From the NCBI GenBank assembly GCA_026419785.1, contig JAODTK010004776.1:62001-126000 (forward strand): a DNA stretch of 64,000 nt, written 5' to 3'. Below are positions 58,601 to 64,000 of the stretch, piece by piece (the stretch's first letter is position 1; every line of letters starts with the position of its first letter). The stretch comes from Sclerodactyla briareus (lineage: Eukaryota > Echinodermata > Holothuroidea > Dendrochirotida > Sclerodactylidae). The notes under the pieces are model-generated. The model made no database searches and was not told the origin of the DNA. It saw nothing but the letters and a program-made list of their open reading frames with translations. The translations under genes and the position numbers were made by a program.

Positions 58601-60645
58601 CCAGTGTGGAAGTAAACTCTATTTTGCGCACCAGTTTGTGGTGAAAAGGGGATTTATACATAACCCATTAATGTATTTTGCAAATCCTGACATAGTGTAT
58701 CTAGGTTTTAAAATGGTCTATCTAGTCAATCTCTCGTCTTGTGATGTCCACGAGTATTTTGATTGGATATGGGTTGAGGTCATTAGCTGCTTTCTGAACA
58801 TGTAAACCCCACATTCCTGGACCTGGCGATGCAACAGACTCAACGACGCCATGACGTGATAAGATCCTACGTCATGATGGTTTTCCCCACATACTATAAT
58901 AACACTTTAATCGTTCAAGAGTCGTTGTTGAGGATGACACTGTCGACTGTATTGACTGATAGATACCAATTGAGGTGTTCAGCGGTGCGGTCTTGACAAA
59001 GTTCTTCTTGATCACTAGTAACTTCCCACCCGGACGCATTTTGTGACCCTTCTTTCTCCTGATACATAATAAATGTGCTTCATCATCGTACCGTATAGGG
59101 TGACCATTCCTCCTATTTCAAATGGTGTACTTGCCAAGCACGGAGGATCGAACCTATTTAAGGCCCAGGCAAGGATGCAGACCTGGATACTACTGCCCTA
59201 TTGCATCTAAAATCCCTTACCAGGTCACGGAATAAGGCGATGCCTCTTTGGCGGTACCTCTTTGGGAGTGGGGGTACTCACACACAGACGGCAACGTACA
59301 ACTTGGGCTAACCCCTCGTTTTTCCCTGTTTCAATCCCTTGTGCTGAGCCTTCAACGAGAAGGCATCAGGTACCATTTGGTCTTTGTATGACCCCTATAA
59401 ATGTGTAAAGCGTTTGGTTTATAACTAACAAACATGAAATTCGAATACTACCCTGACGACATACGTAGATTTAGAATACGTGAGGCAGTAGGGAGATCAT
59501 ACCCCAAGAGCATGTTTGAAGAGAGATGGAACACTAAATCTCACTGAAAAGATCCAATTTACTCACCCTTTGCATAACGTTCTCCGAAATCTGTGAATCA
59601 GCTTTGGGGTATGGGTGCACATACATACGATCTGCATGTTGGCGCTAGAAGATGCACATGAACGGGTTGGTGGGTCAATCGGATGAGATAAATATTCTAT
59701 TCTTACGTAGGGCCCAACCCCGCCAACCTCTTTGAGAGTAAAATCAACATTTTGATAGAACGCGACTTGGTTCGACTACTCGCGATGTTTTTAGCAGTTT
59801 CCAAATCTGATACGTCTACGTCTATATTCTCAGTGTAGTCTAATATATATCATTCGTCAAGTGTTCCCGGGATGTCGGCTGGAGACCGTTTATATTAGTC
59901 CCATGACCCACTGTAGCACTTACGGTAAGTGGGCGCTCAGGGCAGAAACTTCTACGTCTGTTACCGAGTCGAAACGACCCTATTTATACATACTGCTTAA
60001 TTAACCTAGATGGCTCCACTCATCTCGTCAAGTTGGCACAATACATATTATCATAGGGAGATATTTAAGTGATTTTCTTAGATCGTTTGAATATATGCCG
60101 GGATAGCGGCAAGTTGTTTATCTTCTTTAAAGCGTTTTAGGTTACAGATATGTGCCCCAAAAAATGTTGCAATCCTACTATTATAGGCCACGGTGATCCA
60201 TTGATCGTAAATTTAACATATGGTCACTACTCGTGACTTTGCTATCACACTCGAACACTATAACGTGATTCAACATGATGTCTCATCTTCTGGGCTGCTT
60301 ACCAGTCAGTTTCGTGGAGAGCAGCATTTTCTAAAAGCCGTTCTTAAAACTGCACCCAATTTAGCACTCTGCAATAAGCAGATAAGCATGAGATTACTAC
60401 ACCGGCTGACCGAACAGTAATTCATTGGATACTACGGTAAAAGTCTATGTTCTTGTATATGTAATACAGGTTGGGATCGTACATTTTCGATTTGTGATGT
60501 ACTGCTTTCCATGGCGTCGTAAAAGCGACAAACACATGGCATCCCTCCCCGTGGTCTCTAATGACTTCAATAGACATAGAAAAAAACACATATCCTCTTA
60601 TCTCCCATGACATCAAATGGATCGCAGTATGAGCAATTTACTGGG
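55666..60645. other. Unassigned non-coding stretch
   Basis: About 5 kb without a recognisable gene, RNA or transposon domain. Frames such as 58444-58644 and 58539-58805 (plus) overlap each other and resemble nothing. I see no strong simple repeats. Confidence 0.4.
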
Positions 60646-60649
60646 TCTG

Positions 60650-60780
60650 TCGTGACGGGGGAACAAGCAACTCAGTTAGGGTTGAAAACAAGTTTATCAA
60701 GACAATTACGAAACACGCGGTCTCCCAATCGACTCGGGAAGTGAAATATTACCAAGCGGAAAATTGAAACTGAAAGCGAA
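60650..60780 (-). repeat. Dispersed repeat, inverted relative to 55480-55600
   Basis: The minus strand reads TTTCAATTTTCCGCTTGGTA, then AATATTTCA, GACCGCGTG, TTGTCTTGATAAACTT and CCGTCACGACAGACC. The order matches 55484-55600, and the latter part also matches 47960-47990. Confidence 0.75.
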
Positions 60781-61515
60781 GCTGGCAAAGCGATATTCCT
60801 CGGACGAAGAGTGAACATACTGCTTGGTAACGTCTGCAATGTATAGTTAGTGAAGAGCTATTTCATTTCAACCGTACTGTTCAAGCTTGTATACTGTGGG
60901 CGCTCTCGGGGTCGTTAAGTTGGCTTACATTTGGCTTGATTTTGAAAATAGCCAAGAGTAATACGCATCAGCCTGTAATCAGTCGTGAAAACTGGGCACT
61001 CCAGAAGACCTCCCACCTATGAGTCTAGTCGATTTCCTCGACGGTAATACCATCATTGAAGTACCAAGCTTGCGCCTCACATCATATCTTTGACACCATG
61101 AACCAGTGATCTTGATGCCATGACATCTAGCAAAGTCTAGTAACCGGAGAATATTATCATCGCGGCTGCCGAATCCGCGAGGGCCGAGGCATAATTCATG
61201 ACCTTCGTCTGTTATTGACGCATCATATCAGACTTGATATCCGACCGTGGAAGAGGGTCAATACGCAAATCTCACAATTAGTTTTCAATCAGTGACTCGT
61301 ATCCGTGGTGATTTTTTGTGTTCTTCACGATAGTTTTTGGGCTCTTTGTAGTGATTCGGTGTCGGCGTCGGGTCAATGAAACTATATAGAAAGGCCAGGA
61401 AGCTTAGTGATTCCTTGTTCTGATAACCAGAATTAAGAAAAAAATAAAATTGTACCGACTCATTATGAGCAACATTGACACTCTAACAAATTTCCCACTC
61501 TTCACAGAGAGGACA
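60781..61515. other. Unassigned non-coding stretch
   Basis: Nothing recognisable between the dispersed repeat and the array that follows. Confidence 0.4.
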
Positions 61516-61519
61516 ACAC

Positions 61520-62700
61520 CTGACAAAACGAAAGGGTTCGTATACTAATGATAAGGAAGCTAAAAACAGAATTTCAACTGCATAGAACTGAGCATTCTAG
61601 CTTGTTCGTGCTTACAAGGATTTCCCAATCTGAACTTCTATTAACCTAAGATTATCTTTGACCTGATCAAGAACATTAGGCTGTGTACTCATCACGGGGA
61701 ACGGTCATACCAATTATGATGAACATACACAGTGAGTATGAACTTTTCCATCCAAACCAGATTTCCAAGCGGAAGTTGGCAAAATAATCCAATGTCACAT
61801 TTTTTACAAGAAATTACCCTTATCTCATCAGAGTCTACAGGGTTTCCAGTTATCCACGAAGGAAGCTACCACACAACGTCCAGCTGACACGCATGCTACT
61901 TGCCGTTTTCTCGAATCCCATCTGTGACCTCAGATGACGTCTGACCTGATCCCACAACAATGGGGTTCATATGCTCATCATTGAGAATATTCCTACCAAG
62001 TCGAGCCTATTCTATGCAGACCGGTTCAAAATACTGCGTTCACAAGTAAGAATTGACCGAAAGAGCACCAGTTCTCAACATTGTAGTATCCTCATCCACA
62101 CCAGAAACAACAGGGTTCCTGCATTCCCATTCGGAATCTAAACATTTTGATTTCACTTGCAACGACTCAGTTTCCAGACTTATCGTGTTTGCAGGTTTGT
62201 AGACTTTGTCCTCTTTTGACCTCCGATGTCCTTCACTACCCCCAAAACAATATGGTCATGCAATCATCACGGGAACAAATAACACATCAGTATGAAGCTG
62301 TCACCCTAAACATGTGGGCCCCATTGAGTTTGTTTAAACAAGCAGAAATTGGCCAAAAATTGTTGTCGTGTTGTTTTTTTTTTTTTTTTTAGTTTTGTTT
62401 TTTGTTTTCACCAAACTTTTCATTGGAAGCGACCCCCGTTCTACACTAAAAACCAATATGGTATTCACTCCTATAAGGAAAGCTACACACAATTCATCCG
62501 GACCATCGGTTTTAAGGAGTCTGACTATAGCCTCCGCTGACCTCGGATAATGAATGTCGGACCGGAACAATAGGGATTATGTCCTCGTATGGGAAGCACA
62601 TGAACACACAATTATGAGCTTCATTCATTCGGACCTGTAAAAGGTATCTTGTTTACAAACCAGGCTTCTTGCACACACATACACACATACTGCATGACTG
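61520..62700 (+). mobile_element. Array of ~290-bp modules (same family as 21.8 kb), end truncated
   Basis: Four degraded copies of the CCAAAACAATAGGGTTC, ACTCATCACGGGGAA and TATGAGCTTCATCC module begin near 61670, 61952, 62240 and 62560, a spacing of about 285-320 bp. The last runs into a short CACACATACACACATAC tract and TGCATGACTG, like the end of the 21.8-22.9 kb copy. No hairpin follows. A poly-T of about 18 bases lies at 62373-62390. Confidence 0.65.
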
Positions 62701-64000
62701 GGCTCAGCGGGTGTATTACTTTGGACAGACAGGCGTTCTCTTCTGAATCCTTACACGTGTACTTCTAGAACTCGATTGCAATAACCTGCCCTGTCTATCT
62801 GTCTACAACTATGTATTTAATGAGAGATAATGGGTGACCGTCAGGTATCTCATAGGTGTATTGTGACGTTATGACATCTAGTATTCTATATCCAATGAGA
62901 TACCCTCAATTAAGAAGCGCGCGGTCGATGTAAATATACCTCATTAGAATTTGCGAATCCAGACCGCGAAATCCTCTTCCGTGGGAGGTGAGTCGAGTAC
63001 GCGTCTCGTGCAAGTGTGTTGTCCTCCGTGGTTCAAACAGAGGTTTGAAATCAACCGCTTAATGGAGAGGTTGTGAGAGGTTGTAATGAACATTGAATCC
63101 AGTTGTTTGTCGTCAGGAAATTGAGGTGTGGAGGGTACCAGTATTATTCGACGACCGATATCAATTAACCGAAGTGTCCGAGAGTAGGTTACCGATCCTG
63201 CTGAGTGACCGGTCTATTCCTGCTGACTCGTTGTCGATATCATTGTCGATATGATCAGTCAAAGTGGTTTTAGTCTTAGTTTTATGGGAGTGTCATGAAA
63301 GCGGTCATTTCGACTGGATGAGACGCAACTGTATTCTTTGTTATAAGTTATCGACTCTTTTCTTTGTTGTATACTTCAAAACGTGGGGTTATAGGTAAGC
63401 GTGGGGGGGGGGACCCCTTGAGATATATGGAGTAAATTTAAAATGACTTGACACCAGATTGAGTAGTACAATTAAGTAAATCCCTATACAGATGTGGCTA
63501 CACAAGATGAACAATGGTCCGTCCGCAATATGTGTGGTGCTGGGACACGAATCAACTGGAGAACTGCTATGACAGTGCTTAAGTGTGTCATTTGACTTAG
63601 GCCGCAGTGTGAATCGGTTAGGGAGCTTCCGACGTGAGTCGCGATGAACCTTAACTAGAGCCCTAAATAAAAAAACTCCGTGACTGGCAACACTTTCGCC
63701 CTGTTTCGAGTGTTCTTCATGTTCTATACACGTGCCCTACGAATTTATGGTAAGCATATAGCTCTTTTCATTGCTGTGGGAACCACGACTGATTTCAAAG
63801 AGAATTACTCAAACAAACCAGCAAAAAACAGAGGCGTCCGTACTTCATGTCAGCGTTACTTGACCGACACACCTTGTATCGCATTGAGCCAACTTCACGG
63901 TTAGGAAGAACAAAACATATGCGGGTTCAACTTTACAGAGCCACGAAAGTCTTTTTGTAAGACTTTCCCGTTTATAGAGCAGGTTGGTCGCGATATATAT
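62701..64000. other. Unassigned non-coding stretch
   Basis: No gene is recognised. It contains a short GTCGATATCATTGTCGATAT duplication near 63232 and a G tract at 63403-63411. The frame at 63680-63904 (74 codons, plus) has no family features. Confidence 0.4.

Overview
The window reads as non-coding, repeat-dominated DNA of a marine invertebrate, most likely a non-vertebrate deuterostome such as an echinoderm. That placement is an inference. It rests on the mix of CR1/L2-type LINEs, Penelope-like elements, hAT elements and foldback-type elements, the frequent AGGCCTA strings, the common GTAAAGCGC-type 3' repeat tail, the CA microsatellites and the lack of any prokaryotic-style gene packing. 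I see no intact cellular gene. The longest open frames are shadows of repeats. Copies of the same repeat differ by many one-base insertions and deletions, so either the copies are old or the underlying sequence is noisy. All frame-based calls should be read with that in mind.

Layout: (1) 1.38-9.99 kb is a large imperfect palindrome. Two roughly 3 kb copies of one element lie head to head. Each has several-hundred-base inverted ends that carry an array of roughly 20-bp subterminal repeats. The left copy is interrupted by a 2.6 kb hAT-like element (3862-6493), which seems to contain another (5090-6413). A further hAT-like insertion is shared by both arms. (2) 11.25-13.17 kb is a degenerate tandem duplication of about 1.1 kb. 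13.8-14.35 kb holds three copies of a roughly 200-bp repeat. (3) 15.2-17.1 kb contains five perfect TGACGTCA sites, followed by a 130-bp TA tract. (4) 18.2-20.2 kb is a 27-bp satellite with a four-unit higher-order pattern. It reads as a 9-residue peptide repeat on either strand. (5) 20.77-21.35 kb is a dead LINE reverse transcriptase. 21.8-22.9 kb is an array with a period near 290 bp that ends in a CA tract and a hairpin, and relatives occur at 42.4-43.6 and 61.5-62.7 kb. (6) 30.8-31.3 kb is a 116-bp repeat array next to a strong hairpin. 34.55-35.56 kb is a second dead LINE. (7) 38286-39444 is a short hAT element with a perfect 8-bp target duplication. (8) 40-43 kb is made of tandemly duplicated repeat modules, including clustered AGGTCA half-sites. 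(9) 51.69-52.94 kb is a frameshifted Penelope-like reverse transcriptase on the minus strand, followed by an element of about 0.9 kb with GTTAGTC ends. (10) 54.85-55.66 kb is a composite repeat that starts with a tRNA-Ala-like head, and its parts recur at 47.9, 50.2 and 60.7 kb.

The elements do not form a pathway. The window is best understood as layered transposon insertions. Possible host-gene traces are weak: a discoidin-like fragment near 37.6-37.8 kb (minus strand) and two short open frames with signal-peptide-like starts (33.7 and 54.0 kb). The most unusual structures are the head-to-head foldback pair, the 27-bp higher-order satellite and the recurrent array-CA-hairpin family.
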